Below, in pieces: positions 13,481 to 27,224 of a stretch of 64,000 nucleotides of DNA (positions are counted from its first letter, which is position 1; every line of letters starts with the position of its first letter). The notes below the pieces were generated by a model, which ran no database searches, was not told the origin of the DNA, and was given only the letters and a program-made list of their open reading frames with translations. Made by a program: the position numbers and the translations under genes. Source of the stretch: Plecoglossus altivelis (Eukaryota; Chordata; Actinopteri; Osmeriformes; Plecoglossidae); NCBI GenBank assembly GCA_036571765.1, contig BROE01000018.1:13512592-13576591 (forward strand). The letters run 5' to 3'.

Positions 13481-16074
13481 CTGGAGGACGTACAGTATGA
13501 GAAGTAGCTCCATTAAACAGTCAAATGTGACTGTTCATGATGATAACTTGATCAGCACATTCCCTGTTTACGGCAATGTTGGTAACTTTATTTGAATACC
13601 AAGAAAGCTACACCAATGAAAACAGCTGTGCTGTCATAAAGATACATCATTCAAAAGCTCCCTTTCTCTCTCTCTCTGTCTCTCTCTCCTCTGCCTCTCT
13701 TCACGTTCATTTTAATAGCGTCACTATCCAGAACTCTCGGCCCCACTCGTCTCTTCCTTTTCTGTTTATATTTCACTCCCTGTTTACCCCTTTTTCCTCT
13801 CCTTTCCTCCCTCCTTCCCTCCCTCCCTCCCTCCCTCTCCTTCTTTCTCTCTCTCTCTCCTTCTCTCTCTCTCTCTCTCTCCTTCTCTCTTCTTTCTGTC
13901 TGAACGGAATTCTGTCTGTTCCTTTCTCCCTGAGGCAGATCATCATTCCAGCAAAACTCCTCCGCTAATGAGTTCCTCCTACTCATCCTCCTCCCTCTGT
14001 CATCTCTTTTGCCTTTTCCAGAGAAGGTTGTTCTATTCCAAGTAGTAAACAAGACAAGCTCAAGGTCAGGTAGACGCGTTGCTCTGGGAGATAAATGTTC
14101 TACTGCCCAGCTGAGGATGTGGTCAGGATGTGGTCGTGATGCACTTGTGATGCGGTGCTCCGCTTGCAGTTTGGGTTCTAGATCAGAAGAAACCGCCACG
14201 GCCACCAGCCAATTAGGGCGCCGTGAAAAAACGCACAACTGTTATAAGAACAACATCGTGTTAGGTGGTGTTTTTGGTTCGTACCTGCCTTACACAGATC
14301 TGCTCACATCACACATCCTCCTAATGAGGACACTGATGTTCTAGAGTTTAATGATGAAATCCTCCTTGAACCGTGAGTGGACTAGATGGCGCGTAAATGG
14401 CGCTGTGGGAGCTCCTCAGAAGAGGGTAGGAGATACAAAAACAAGGAGGCACTTTTGCCGATTGTAAGAAAGGAACCAGCTGTGATGTCTTGGTTGTGAC
14501 TCTCTCTCTTGTGACTGAGCGTCATAACAGTTTATTAGCAAGGTGTTCACTGCCAAACTGGGACTGACTGTCATAACTGGCACGCTCTCTCACTCAGGCA
14601 CATGCACCCAAACACACATGCACCCCCACCCACCCACACACACACATGCCTACAGACACAAGCCACATCATATTCCGTGACAGTGAGAATGATGTTACAT
14701 TTCCTTGTCGATGCAAAGTCTGGGTTAGTTGTTTGGGAGGGAGCAGAGGAGAGGTGAGGCTGGTGGTATTGATGAAAACGGAGAGAAGAGGAAGAAGAGG
14801 AAGACAAAGCAGGACTAAGGAGCACCAGAAGGAAGGAGGAAGGGATGGATGGATAGAGACAGAGATGAGCAATGGAAGGGAGCATGGGGCTGCAAGGTAG
14901 GAGAGGGATCGCGCAAGTGTAAAAAAAAGAAGTGAGAGGGAGAAGACAGACAGGGAGAGAGAGAGACGGAAGGAGAGAAATGGAGGGTCAGCTACAGAAA
15001 GTCATTTGTATCTTTCATTCATCTTCATCCCTCACGGCCTCTGACGAAGGATCAATTCCAGTCTTCACATCCTCACACAGGCCCCCCCTTCCTTCTGCCC
15101 CCGCCCCCTCCCGCTCCCTTCATCTCCTCCCATCTCCTGGGTTTGGTTCATTTAAATTTCGTCCTACTCACCATCAGAGCGAGATACTTTCATTTGACTT
15201 TGCATCACTAGTCTGTTTTGGACTGCATAGCTGCAGACACACAGGGAACAGTATTCTACCTGAACACAGTTTCATTGCAGATAAACAGGTTGGTGTTGGT
15301 GCCTCAATACGATGCAGCACAGCCTCTCTCCCTTGTCTATGTCTATCTCTCTCTCCCTCTTTTTCCTTATAGTACGTCACTGTCCTACTCTCTCTATTCC
15401 CCCTCTTTACCAAAGATTGTGAAACCCCTGCAGCAGAACGTGTGTGTGTCTGTGCACTGCCTGCCGTTTCCTTCACTTCTCACAACACAATCACAGCACA
15501 CACACACATAAGCTGGCAGGCTAACACACATATACACACACATGCACGTACACACATACCCTTTCTACATCACTCTATACCGTGTGCAAACTGTGCAGTT
15601 ATGTTTTACTGGCAGACTTTACACAGTCTCCCCTTCATTTCTCCCTATGCCTCTCTCAACACCCCTCCATCCTTCTATCCCTTCATCCTTCCCTCTACCC
15701 CCTTTCCTCGCTCCATCCCTTCATTCTTTCATCCCTCCCACCATCTCTTCTGTGCCTACTATGGGAAGGGGGATGTTTCTGGTTGAAGGGAGCCGTATCT
15801 GCCTGGTCGGGTCTGACCACTGATGGAATGGCTGGGTGACCAAATCTTGTTTCATGCTCGTTAGCCGCAACAGGCTAATTGGGTTGAGGCCCGAGGGCCC
15901 AGGGCGCTGGAGGGGGCTGGTGGGGAAGGGGTATGGACGGGGTGAGGAGGGTGAGGGGGGTGGATAGCTCTCATTACCACTCCCTCTAGACCACCGAGGG
16001 TGAGATTCTCTGACTTGATGCCCTCTGACTTTCTTCCCTAACTGGGCCACGAGCACGGGAAGAGGAGAGGGAGG

Positions 16075-16125
16075 GATGGAGGGAGGGAGGGAGGGAGGGA
16101 GAGGAGGATGGAGGGAGAGAGAGAG
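16075..16125 (+). repeat. GGGA/GGAG microsatellite
   Basis: Repeated GGAGGGA units in a purine-rich stretch. Confidence 0.8.
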
Positions 16126-16854
16126 GGAAAGATCTCCCCATTCCAGCCTCTCCTGCTCTAAGGCAATCTCGGACAGAGGAGTTGGAGGAACTTGCAGTCC
16201 GAGCCTCGGAGCCTAGTACCGGCATGATCCAGATACGCAGTCGCATCTCGCTTAACCTCCACCACCCCACTCTGTCTCTCTATGAATCGCCCCTCCCTCC
16301 ACCCCTCAGTCCTTCTAAGTCACAAGGTTCCACAAAGGAGAACAAGGGCAGAGAGTAAAACCACATTCCATTTGAAGGCAGAACCACCCCTAAAGCTGGT
16401 GTGGATTCGGCCCTGCTCCTGTCCAGTCAAACAACCAAAGCAGTGAGAATGCCATTATTAACATCAGGATTAACAGCGTTACTACACCATTCCCCTACTC
16501 TGCGAAAGCTCAAGTTGTATTGACCAAATGGCAAGTTGTACGATGGCTGCTAAGTGATGTCAGAACAAGAACCAGAACAATAGGCTTATATTTCTTGATT
16601 AGCACACACACAGACAAACATACACACACCTTCTCCAGAGACCTTCGCCAGGAGCTCAGAGCCCTACACTGCAGAATAATTACTTACAAGGCTCACACAC
16701 TCCGAAACCACCAGAACACACACATACACACACACCCATAGCGGATTACACCCTCGCCTTCGGTCGACAGCAAACATGGTCACAGTTACACAGCCGGCAG
16801 GAAACAATGCATCATGGGAGAATTATGAAGTGGAAGCGTCTAGTGAAGCGTGTG

Positions 16855-17720
16855 TTAGCGTATTGTTAGAGGTTTGTTAAAGGTTTATTGGAGGTGTGTT
16901 AGTGGTGTGTTAATGGGTTAATGGTATGTTAGTGGTGTATTAGATGTTTATTAGAGGTGTGTTATTGGTGTGTTAGGGGTGTGTTTGGGTGTTAGTGGTA
17001 TGTTAGTGGTGTATTAGAGGTTTATTAGAGGTGTGTTATTGGTGTGTTAGGGGTGTGTTTGGGTGTTAGTGGTATGTTAGTGGTGTATTAGCACCCTGAT
17101 GACTTGTTAGTGGTGTGTTAGAGGAGATTTTGTGGTGTGTTCATGTATTAGTGGAGTGTTAGTCATATGCCAGTGGTGTGCTTGTGTGATCGTGGTGTGT
17201 TAGTGGTGTGTAAGTCGTAGCTGTGTGTGTTAATGAGTTAGTGGCATGTTAGTGGTGTGTTAGTGATTTGACAGTGGTGTGTCAGCGGTGTTAGAGGTGT
17301 TTTAAAGCGTTTGTGAAGTGTTATTTGTTTGTCAGTGTCTTACTGAAGTGTGAGTTGTGTGTTAGTGAAGTGTTAGTTGTCCGTTAGTGTGTTCGTGGTT
17401 CCTTAGAGGTCTGTTAGTGGTGTGTTAATGTGATAGTGGTGTGTTTTAGGTGTGTAAGTGGTGTGTTTGTGGTGCATTCGAATTGTATTCATGGTGTGTT
17501 ACTGGTGTATTCATGTGTTAGTGGCATGTTAGTGTTGTGTTAATACGTTAGTGGTGAGGTAGAAGTGTTTACATGGTATGTTAGTGTGTTAGTGTGTTGG
17601 TAGTGTGTGAGTGGTTTGTTGGAGGTGTCTCGCAGGTGTTTTAGTGGTATGTTATTGATATGTTAGAGTTGTGTTTGTGGAGTGTTAGTGTGTTAGTGGC
17701 GTGTTAGTGGTGTGTTGCTG
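16855..17720 (+). repeat. Degenerate GTGTTAGTG satellite with 74-bp higher-order units
   Basis: About 860 bases built from variants of GTGTTAGTGGT. A 74-bp block beginning GGTATGTTAGTGGTGTATTA starts at 16923, 16997 and 17071. The remaining sequence is more diverged. Confidence 0.85.
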
Positions 17721-17984
17721 TTTTAAAATATTCAACTCATGTCAAAACCTTCTGCAAATGCAAACACACACACCAACACATGTGCGTGTGTACGCACATA
17801 AACACAATACAGGATTATAAACACCTTTCATCTTAATATACACTTCACCTAAACATGTAACTAGGACAAAAACACAGAAACACACATCACATACAGACTC
17901 ACACATATTGTACACACAGACACGCACTCTCACAAATTCTGTACACACTTACGCTCGCTTTATCCAGACACACACATTTGCAAA

Positions 17985-18100
17985 TACTTTTCACACACGC
18001 ACATTCTAAACACACACATACAACACCCCTCCTTGCATACATACACACACACTCACATGTACACACACTCACATACACACGCACTCGCATACACACACAG
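17985..18100 (+). repeat. (CA)n-rich stretch
   Basis: CACACA interspersed with CTCACATAC and CATACA. No other feature. Confidence 0.8.
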
Positions 18101-18959
18101 GCTTATCTAGAGCACATCTCTGTCCGCTTCAGTACTGCAGCCTCTTGGCGTATCATAGCTCTGAGATGTCTTTCATTAAGGCCTGGCAACAACAGCATGA
18201 ACGCCTGAAATAAACACAATATTCTTTTGTTTCTAGATAAGCATCTCACACACACATTTAGACACTACACACATACAGTACATGCACATACACACTGATG
18301 CTTTTGGGGTTTTCTGTGCAAATCTATTTTAATTGTTATGGAGACAAAGCCAGGCTTAGCCATGGGGCTGTGTGAGGGGGGATGTGTGTGAGTGTGTGTG
18401 ACTCACATACCACCACACGTCAACACACCGATACACTTTTAAACCCCGTCACACTGCATCCCTTCGGAAATCCCTGGGAGCCTCACTGCCAGACAGCCTC
18501 TCTGAGAAGCACAGTATGACCAGCCTGCCTGCACAGCCTGCTGGCCAACCTTGCAGAAGCCACCTCCATCTTATTATGGGGATCCACTGGATCAGATAGT
18601 TCATTAGATCCCCGATTCGGTCCACGCCAGCCCAGCGGAGGGACAGCTGTCACCGACAGAGACAGCTTTGCAGCGTGAGCGTCCTCTTTCTGGCACGGAC
18701 ATATGTGGGTTGCCGCGGGCTGCGGCTGTCACAGGCTGTAGCTCTCGTCAGCTCAGATGCCAGTGGACGGGAAGTGGGGATTGGCTGATGAGAGCGTGGG
18801 GGGGGGGGGTGCAGAGTGGACGCTGCACCGTGTCCAACATCTGTAAACAGACAGTGACACCAAAACACACACAAACCCACTATAGACACACACACAGAAA
18901 CAACCTTGTGGAATATTTTTTGGGACACACACACTACAACAGCGCGAGCAGGAGACAGA

Positions 18960-19330
18960 GAAAGGGGAAAGGAGATGGATTAGAACCAGGACAGAGTAGA
19001 GGGGAGGGGATGGAACTTGGGATGAAAGGAGGAATGGAGGAGGGAATGACTGCGTGACTGGAGAGAGATGGAGGAAGCGCAGGGAGAGGGGGATGAAAGA
19101 AGAAGAGGAGACCGGGGAGCAGGGAGATGAGGGGAGAAGGACGGAGTGAGATGAAAGGAAAGCAATGGAGGGAGAGGCAGGGGGAGAGGAAGGGAGGGAG
19201 GGAGCAGAGAGAGGAGAGAGGGAGGGGGGAGAGAGGAGAGGGAGGGGGAGAAAGAGGAGATGAAGGGGGAGAGAGAGGAGAGGGAGGGGAGTAGAGGGAG
19301 GGGAGAAGAGGAGAGGGAGGGGAGGAGAGG
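18960..19330 (+). repeat. Polypurine tract
   Basis: About 370 bases of GGA, GAG and GGGA repeats. The long minus-strand frame over it is a low-complexity shadow. Confidence 0.85.
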
Positions 19331-19794
19331 TTAGTTGGATAAGTGGGCCAGTGCTGCAGCGTGACACATCAGCATTCCAAACGCGTCAGAGAGCAGCGCG
19401 GAAACGCAGCAGCTCCCAGCACGCGCACACTCGCACGCGCCCCACAAGCAAACACGCGCACACACGTGCGCCAAAGACATATGCCTTGTGCCGCCTACAT
19501 ATCGCTCGCTGAACACAGTCAACCTAACCTAACACCAACACTGCAGCAGTCTCCTAAGCCACCTATACACGTGCACGGTTGCACGGTCATCCGTGCTGTT
19601 TGAAGGTTACAATAGGGCATAGTTACAGAGGAGCTAAACCACAGTGCAGCATGGACCGGCACAGCACGGCACTGTTCAGCACAGCATGGCTTAGTCTTGG
19701 ACGAGGCAGGGGAGGAGGGAACGGTGAGGTTAACTAGAACGAGGAGACAGGCAACAAGCTATCTTAGAGTAGTTTGCAGAGAAGACAAATCCTG

Positions 19795-20060
19795 CACTGC
19801 ACACAAACACAACACTTCACACGCAAAAACAATACTACACTACATACAATAATATAATACTACACACCCTAACACAATACTACACTACATACAATAATAC
19901 AACACTACACACACTAACTCCATACTACACTATATACAATAACACAACACTACACAAGTAACACAGTACCAGACCGTACAAAATGACATAAGTACACACA
20001 GAACACAACACTACACATAAATAAAACAACCCTTCACCATAACACAATACTACAGATCAA
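19795..20060 (+). repeat. Degenerate ACACAATACTACACTACATA tandem repeat
   Basis: AACACAATACTACAC-type units recur with irregular spacing over about 260 bases. Confidence 0.7.
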
Positions 20061-20436
20061 AAAACAACATAACAATAAAAAGCACACCAAAGCACAATGG
20101 AATACACAGCAGCATTGTAACTCAACCCAGGATAGAGGGGCATAGCAGCCCTTGGCAGATGGCTGGCAGATGAACACACACAAACATGTGCGCACACACA
20201 CACACACAACACAAGGCACACAGTGGATCTCTGAAGCAGTCCAGAGGAGAACAGAACCCCAGAGCAGCGCACAGCATAGCTTATACATTCGCAACCTGTC
20301 TGATGATCAGCATTTGATTTCCTCAAGGCTTGAAGTGAGTTTAGAGTCAACCCAATCCGTGCAAAAATCATTACCGGTGGGAAATTTTTTATTTTTAAAA
20401 CATTTCTTTTTTAGCGAGCCACAACCTCAATCAAAC

Positions 20437-20456
20437 ACATTCCATGCATGGAATGT
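20437..20456. promoter_or_regulatory. Perfect 20-bp palindrome with paired M-CAT (TEAD) motifs
   Basis: ACATTCCATGCATGGAATGT equals its own reverse complement. It contains CATTCCA and its mirror TGGAATG, the binding sequence of TEAD factors, around ATGCAT. A further GGAATG lies just downstream. Function is inferred only. Confidence 0.4.
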
Positions 20457-20660
20457 AGGGGAATGAATGTGTGGACTGGGCCCTTGCAGCAGCACCACAC
20501 CACCAAGCAGATGGCTCACTGCACAGGGCAGAGATGCACTGACATGAGTCACACACAGCCTCTAGTGGTGAAGAACTAGAACTACAGTTCAGACCAGTCT
20601 CTCTAACACCTTTAAACACACCTCAAGGGCTGCTGCTTCCCTCCTTCCTGTAAAAACACA

Positions 20661-20671
20661 GGCTTTCTCTC

Positions 20672-20706
<35 letters not shown>

Positions 20707-20880
20707 TTCTCCTATCTAAATCGTACTCTCTCTCCCTTTTTCTCTCTCTCTCTCTTATTCTCTGTCCTCTTTCTCTTCCCTCTTCCTCTCTATCTCCCTC
20801 TCTCTCTCTGTTTGTCTCTCTCTATTCCCTCTTTCTCTCTGTCTCTGTCTCTCTCTGTTTGTCTCTCTCTTTCTCTATTT
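20661..20880 (+). repeat. CT microsatellite tract
   Basis: CTCTCT with TTTCTC and TGTCTC interruptions. Confidence 0.88.
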
Positions 20881-23383
20881 CTACAACACCTACAACACAT
20901 CACAAGCCAATCTAATCAGTATTGCTTTTAAAACACACTTGCACTCTCACTCTCACACACACAAACATACACACACAATCAGACAAATGTTATTACAGAC
21001 TCACACTACACACATTACACACACACTCCAATAAAAGTCCAGTCTGGCAGACTCTGCGTGCTACCTGGAGGTGTCAACTAAATATGAGTTTCATCAACAG
21101 CAGGCTTCTGGCTGAACGAATCTGAGTTTATCATCGAGACCTTTATGAACTACCGCAGATATGGACAGAGCGATGGAGAGAGAGAGAGGTAGGGGGCTCA
21201 ACAAAGAGCAAAGGAAACGGGTAGAGATGGAGGGCACAGTGCAGATAAGACAGCAGAGCTAAGAGTGAAAACGTACGTTGCCTGCGAACCCATTTCTTCC
21301 CCATACATCCCTCCCTTCTCTCCCCCATCCCCCTCTGCTATCCATCATGAACCCCTTTCCTTCCGCCTGTCCTGTTCCCCCAGCCTTCCCCTCCCTCTGT
21401 TGCTCCACCCCCACCAGCCCCCCCCCATGCCCCCACCCATGCCCCCACCTCCAGCACAGTTGGGGGAGCAGATGGTGGCTCAGGTGAAGTCAGGTGAGGG
21501 GTTGAACAGGGAGGGAGCCAGGATGCAGGGATTGAAAAGGGAAAGGGAGGGGGGTGGTGGGGGGCTGAGGGGCACTGATGCATGTAAACACGGCGAGGTG
21601 GTATCATGCAGCTGGTTTTACGCACACACGCTACATACTGTACTGTAGAAGCCTCACGTGCGGAGTGGAGAAAGGTTGGTCAGGGACACACACACATCAA
21701 TAAGTAGCTATTGATCGCTGTTGTATTGATTAACACAGCCCACATGTGGAGGGAGTACACTGCTGAACTGGCGACGTACAGGATTCACACCCCTGACATT
21801 TACCCATCTCTTCTGCATGCCGTTCTGGGCCCCCGGGGTAACGCACCGTGCACATAGCAAATCATCCACGCAAAAACACACACATACTCACACAGGCACA
21901 CACACAAACAGACAAACCACTCACTCACACACAGTAAATAACAATCTCCCCTTCCCTAAATCCCATCTGAACCATGAATCAACCATAACCCAACCCTAGT
22001 GCCAGAGCCTCAGTGTTAGTAATGTGTTAACCCTGCGGCTAAGGCCAGTAAGATGGTTATCATCTGAAGGCCTGATATTTCACCACAACACACCACAGAC
22101 AGGTCTCTCTCTTGAGCTGTCTCTCTGTCCTTCTATCTGTCCATGTTTTACCATGTCTGTCTCTCTCTTTATCCAATTATCTAAATATAGTATTTTTTGC
22201 AGTTTCTTTGTTTACCTGGTTATCCATCCATTTGTCTTTCTGCTGCTTTATTTACTTGCATTATGTATTTGGTCTTTTTTCTTTTTGTCTCTCTTTCTGT
22301 GTCTCTGTTGTTGTTTGTCTCTCCAAAATAAGACACAAGACCTCCCACCAAACAGACTGGAATCACAGGATAGAAAAGAATCCAGTCCTAGTGGTTATAA
22401 GACGCCGTGGCAGAGCATTCAAGTCTCTAGCTCCACATTCATAGTGTTTGTACGGCACATCACCGTAATCAAACGTACAGTTCCATCCATTACACTACCC
22501 ATCCTATGGCAAGCCAGGAGTTAAAAACTCATTTGGTAAAAGAGACAAAAGGCGTCGGAGCCAGAAAAGAAATCAATACAGCTAATGTGATTTAATAAGC
22601 AGGTCTTTTATCTCCTGTGACGGCCGCGTTCCCTGATAGATATCCTATGCTGCTTCGGCAATTTCATTTGGACGGCGTTCAACGCAAGAGAAGGGAGGAG
22701 CCAAGCCGGGACTGTGGATTGAAGGTTCCTGAACCCCGGAGCGTTGAGTCTTTCTGGCTCGCAGTAAGGAGGGCAGTAATTCAGAGGCTCTGCAAATGCA
22801 AAGGTAGACAACAGGGGCTCATCTCACATGTGGGGCCTGTGTATAAAATACTCACGCACAGACACACATGCACACACACAGGCGCATCTTCATTGACATA
22901 GGCGGGGGACCCGGGAGGGAAATTAAATGAGAATGATGATGAACGAGACAGTTTTATGGACAAAGGATAGGAGGATTGATGTTCTTAGAGTGTGTTAAAC
23001 TGTCATGCCTTTAACACAGAGTAATGAAATCTCTCCATTGTCCCATTTAGGAAAGGGAATTGAAGGCAGAGGCATGTGTGTGTGGGTGCATTAGGGACAC
23101 TTGTGCGGGCTTCACTCAGTGTGTTTTACCTCTACATGCGAGACGAGTCCCAGTCGTCTGAATAGATAGTGGGCGTGTGCGTCTATAGCCTGTGCCTGTG
23201 TGCGTTGGCGTGTTTGTGCCCATGCATGTGTGTGTGTTCCAGATAGCTCAGGAGCTCTGCTTGCAGTGAATTATTCAACACGAAGAAATTGCTAAAATAG
23301 CAAGTCAGCAAAAAGATTACAGCTTCTGTCTGCCAAGAGTGTAGGGAATGAGGGAGTGTGATGACAGAGAGGGAGGAAGAGAC

Positions 23384-23386
<3 letters not shown>

Positions 23387-23423
<37 letters not shown>

Positions 23424-23424
23424 G

Positions 23425-23455
<31 letters not shown>

Positions 23456-23462
23456 AGGGAGG
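23387..23462 (+). repeat. (GA)n microsatellite
   Basis: GAGAGA with GGGAGA units. Confidence 0.9.
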
Positions 23463-23693
23463 AAAGCTGAAACGGAGGTATGACTGCATAGTTGAAATGA
23501 AATAGAAAAGGAGACACCAAACAAAGAGGGAATCTTTTGAAAAAGTGCGAAAGAAAGAGAAAGAGAGAAAGCGAGGTGGAGATGCCCGTCCAGCTGTGGA
23601 GGTAATGTCGGAGAGAGAGGAACAGATGGGAGTCATTACCTCCCTCAGAGAACAGCCGTTTCTACTATAAATCAGCAGCCTGACAAACTTTCA

Positions 23694-25157
23694 ACCTCAC
23701 CACAACATTACCATAAGTACCTCACTGTATTATACACCTCACCACACCATTACCATAAGTACCTCACTGTATTATACACCTCACCACAACATAACCATAA
23801 GTACCTCACTGTATTATACACCTCACCACAACATTACCATCTGTACTTCACTGTATTATACACCTCACCACAACATTACCATCTGTACTTCACTGAATTA
23901 TACACCTCACCACAACATTACCATAAGTACCTCACTGTATTATACACCTCACCACAACATTACCATCTGTATTTCACTGTATTATACACCTCACCACAAC
24001 ATTACCATAAGTACCTCACTGTATTATACACCTCACCACAACATTACCATAAGTACCTCACTGTATTATACACCTCACCACAACATTACCATCTGTACTT
24101 CACTGTATTATATACCACAACATTACCATAACTTCCCCACAACATTACCATTAGAAACTCCCATTATGACATACCTCACCACATTACCATAATTCACACA
24201 CAACATTATCATAAGTACTTCACCACAATGTACTGTAGTACGTACTTCCCCACATTACCATAACTCCCTCACCACCTCACCACAGCATTGCCATAACTAC
24301 CTACTGTATTATATACCTCACCACAACATTACCATAACGACCTCACAACACGTACCTCACTGTATTATACACCTCACCACAACATTACCATCTGTACTTC
24401 ACTGTATTATATACCACAACATTACCATAACTTCCCCACAACATTACCATTAGAAACTCCCATTATGACATACCTCACCACATTACCATAATTCACACAC
24501 AACATTATCATAAGTACTTCACCACAATGTACTGTAGTACGTACTTCCCCACATTACCATAACTCCCTCACCACCTCACCACAGCATTGCCATAACTACC
24601 TACTGTATTATATACCTCACCACAACATTACCATAAGTACCTCACTGTATTATACACCTCACCACAACATTACCATCTGTACTTCACTGTATTATACACC
24701 TCACCACAACATTACCATCTGTACTTCACTGAATTATACACCTCACCACAACATTACCATAAGTACCTCACTGTATTATACACCTCACCACAACATTACC
24801 ATCTGTATTTCACTGTATTATACACCTCACCACAACATTACCATAAGTACCTCACTGTATTATACACCTCACCACAACATTACCATCTGTACTTCACTGT
24901 ATTATATACCACAACATTACCATAACTTCCCCACAACATTACCATTAGAAACTCCCATTATGACATACCTCACCACATTACCATAATTCACACACAACAT
25001 TATCATAAGTACTTCACCACAATGTACTGTAGTACGTACTTCCCCACATTACCATAACTCCATCACCACCTCACCACAGCATTACCATAACTACCTACTG
25101 TATTATATACCTCACCACAACATTACCATAACGACCTCACAACACTACCGTAACTAA
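23694..25157 (+). repeat. Nested 43-bp satellite with duplicated higher-order blocks
   Basis: The basic unit is CCTCACTGTATTATACACCT followed by CACCACAACATTACCATAAGTA (AAGTACC and TCTGTACTT variants). A more diverged block of about 230 bp (ATACCACAACATTACCATAA, then CCATTAGAAACTCCCATTAT and GTACTGTAGTACGTACTTCC) occurs three times, starting at 24112, 24411 and 24906. The rare variants CACTGAATTA and TATTTCACTG appear once in each of two larger copies, offset by 836 bases, showing a segmental tandem duplication. Confidence 0.92.
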
Positions 25158-27224
25158 CTCTTTGTAAATTGTAATTGAGTCCAGTTATAAGGCAGGTGGC
25201 GACAAACCAGGCTCCATTGTCTGCCCAGAAAGGAGCTTTATCTGGAATGGCATATAAGTGCATTCTGAACCAGTGTATCACAGTTCTGAAACACAGCCAC
25301 CTCGAAGACAACAAAGAAGACGGGAGTCTTCAAACTTAGGATGGAACGATTTCGGAAGTATCCAGAAATGGATGGGGAGACACGTCCAGAGGCCAGACTC
25401 CAGGGTCTACACCCCTCCCCTTCTTTATCTTCCACAGAGCAGGGCAGACAACCTCAGAGCTCTGCTGCACCGTAACCTCAGACAATGCAAAGGATCGGTT
25501 GTTCTTCTCCTGTCAGGAAGGGTGGGGGACAGACAGGAAGAGGAGAAGACAAACAGAACAACAAAAAACGAAAAAGCCACTGACAGAAAATATATAGTCT
25601 CTCAGAGACATAAAGAAAGACGGATTGAGCGAGAGAATAAAAGGCAGAAAGGAAAAGAGGGAGGATGAGAGAGTGGGGGAGCGAGGGATAGAGAGAGAAA
25701 GAGATGCAGGAATAGTGACAGTAGTTGACATTTTCTTTAATCAATAGTAGTGAGGATGGCTATGTTCATGCTGTAAACCAGAAGAATGGGGGGAATGGAG
25801 AGAGGGAAGGCGAAAAAAGAAAGACAGAGGAAGATGCCGGCCAGTTTCTAAAGCTGCGCAAAAAGTGTGCACGCGTTTGAGTGTGTTGTGTGCATCTAGG
25901 TGTGTGTGGGATATATTCCAGTACCACGCTCCCTTCAGCAGGATAGTCATTCAGTGTAGAGGAGCAGCACAAATACGACTTGTAGGATCCCTGTTAGCTC
26001 CCCCACTGAAAGTCGCACCACCAGCTCTGTCTCACACAATCTCCCCCTTTCTCTCTTGCTGCCTAATAGCACCGAGAGAGGGATAGAGGGATCGAGAGGG
26101 ATGAGGTGCGCAGAACATTGGAGATGTATTCACCCAGTCTTCCTCCTCAATCCCAGCACTCAGCAAGAGATGAGACAATACTGCTGCTGTCTAATAGGTG
26201 CACACCGGATGAGAATACATGTCTGTGACCAATAACCTTCTAAATCCCCATCTGAGGTGCCGTGTGGGCGGGCTTTGCCTGTTTCATTGTTTCGAGCACG
26301 CCAGGCAAACTAAATTGAGCGCAGATCAAAGTGGTTTGTTAAACATTTTGTCTCCCTTGTGAGGATGAGAGGATGATAGAGGAGGGTGAGAAGAGAAGGG
26401 TGGGAGAGAAGCAAAGAGATTTCGAAGAGAGGGAACCTGTCCTGGAGCCTTTAGACTAGACTGATTGATACAGAGATTAGAGAACAAAACAATATCCCCC
26501 CTGTCTGATTAGTAGAACGTATCTTCCTCTCACTCCATCACTCTCCCCCGCCTCAACCCCCTCCCCCACCACCCTCCCTTGTGCCCTTTCTCTCTCCATC
26601 TAGTCTCTCGCACTCTCTCTCCCTCCCACTCTTCCTCCCTCTCTCCCTGCATCCATCTTTCCCTCCTTTCCCGTCATTATTTTCTCCTCCCTCTTCTCTC
26701 TCGCCTTGCTTTCTCCCGTTTCATTGGTATTTATTCTATTGGTATTTCTATTCTTGCCGCTGCATCAAAATAGCTGTGCTTCCCCTCCTCATCTCCTTTC
26801 CTCCCCCTCCACCACAACTGTCTCCTGATCACAGGAGGCCGGTTAGGTCTGTGGAGGAAATTTGGCAGAGAATCATTCGCTAACCTGGTTAAATGTCCTT
26901 CAACCTCATGTATTAAACAACAATTAGACCAACAGTCTTTGGCACACAAGCATGAGACACATACAAATGAAAATGTGTTGCATCTGGTCTCAGCATTATC
27001 AATCCCTTAGAGACCCTGAGACCAACAACAAACCCCCAAATGAACTCCTCTCAGGCGATAAGATCACACCTTGATTTCTCTTCAAGTCAAGAAGTTATGA
27101 AACCCTTAGAGATGACCATCCCAAATGGTCAGCTGTCCTTGTAGGGTCATTAACCCCCAACCAGCCTCTGACCATGTGTTTTGCTCTTCCTACACACAAT
27201 TAATTGCATTAAGATCCAATATTA

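Noticed and set aside
13651..14238. 195-residue minus-strand frame
   Set aside because: The middle is GA-repeat translation (REREKERE) and the ends match nothing. It is not the missing second grin2a exon.
18753..19367. Long minus-strand frame rich in Ser, Leu and Pro
   Set aside because: It is the translation of a GA/GGGA purine tract and (CA)n and has no domain or splice support.
22370..22440. tRNA-like box B (ATTCAAGTCTC)
   Set aside because: No matching A box or cloverleaf could be drawn.
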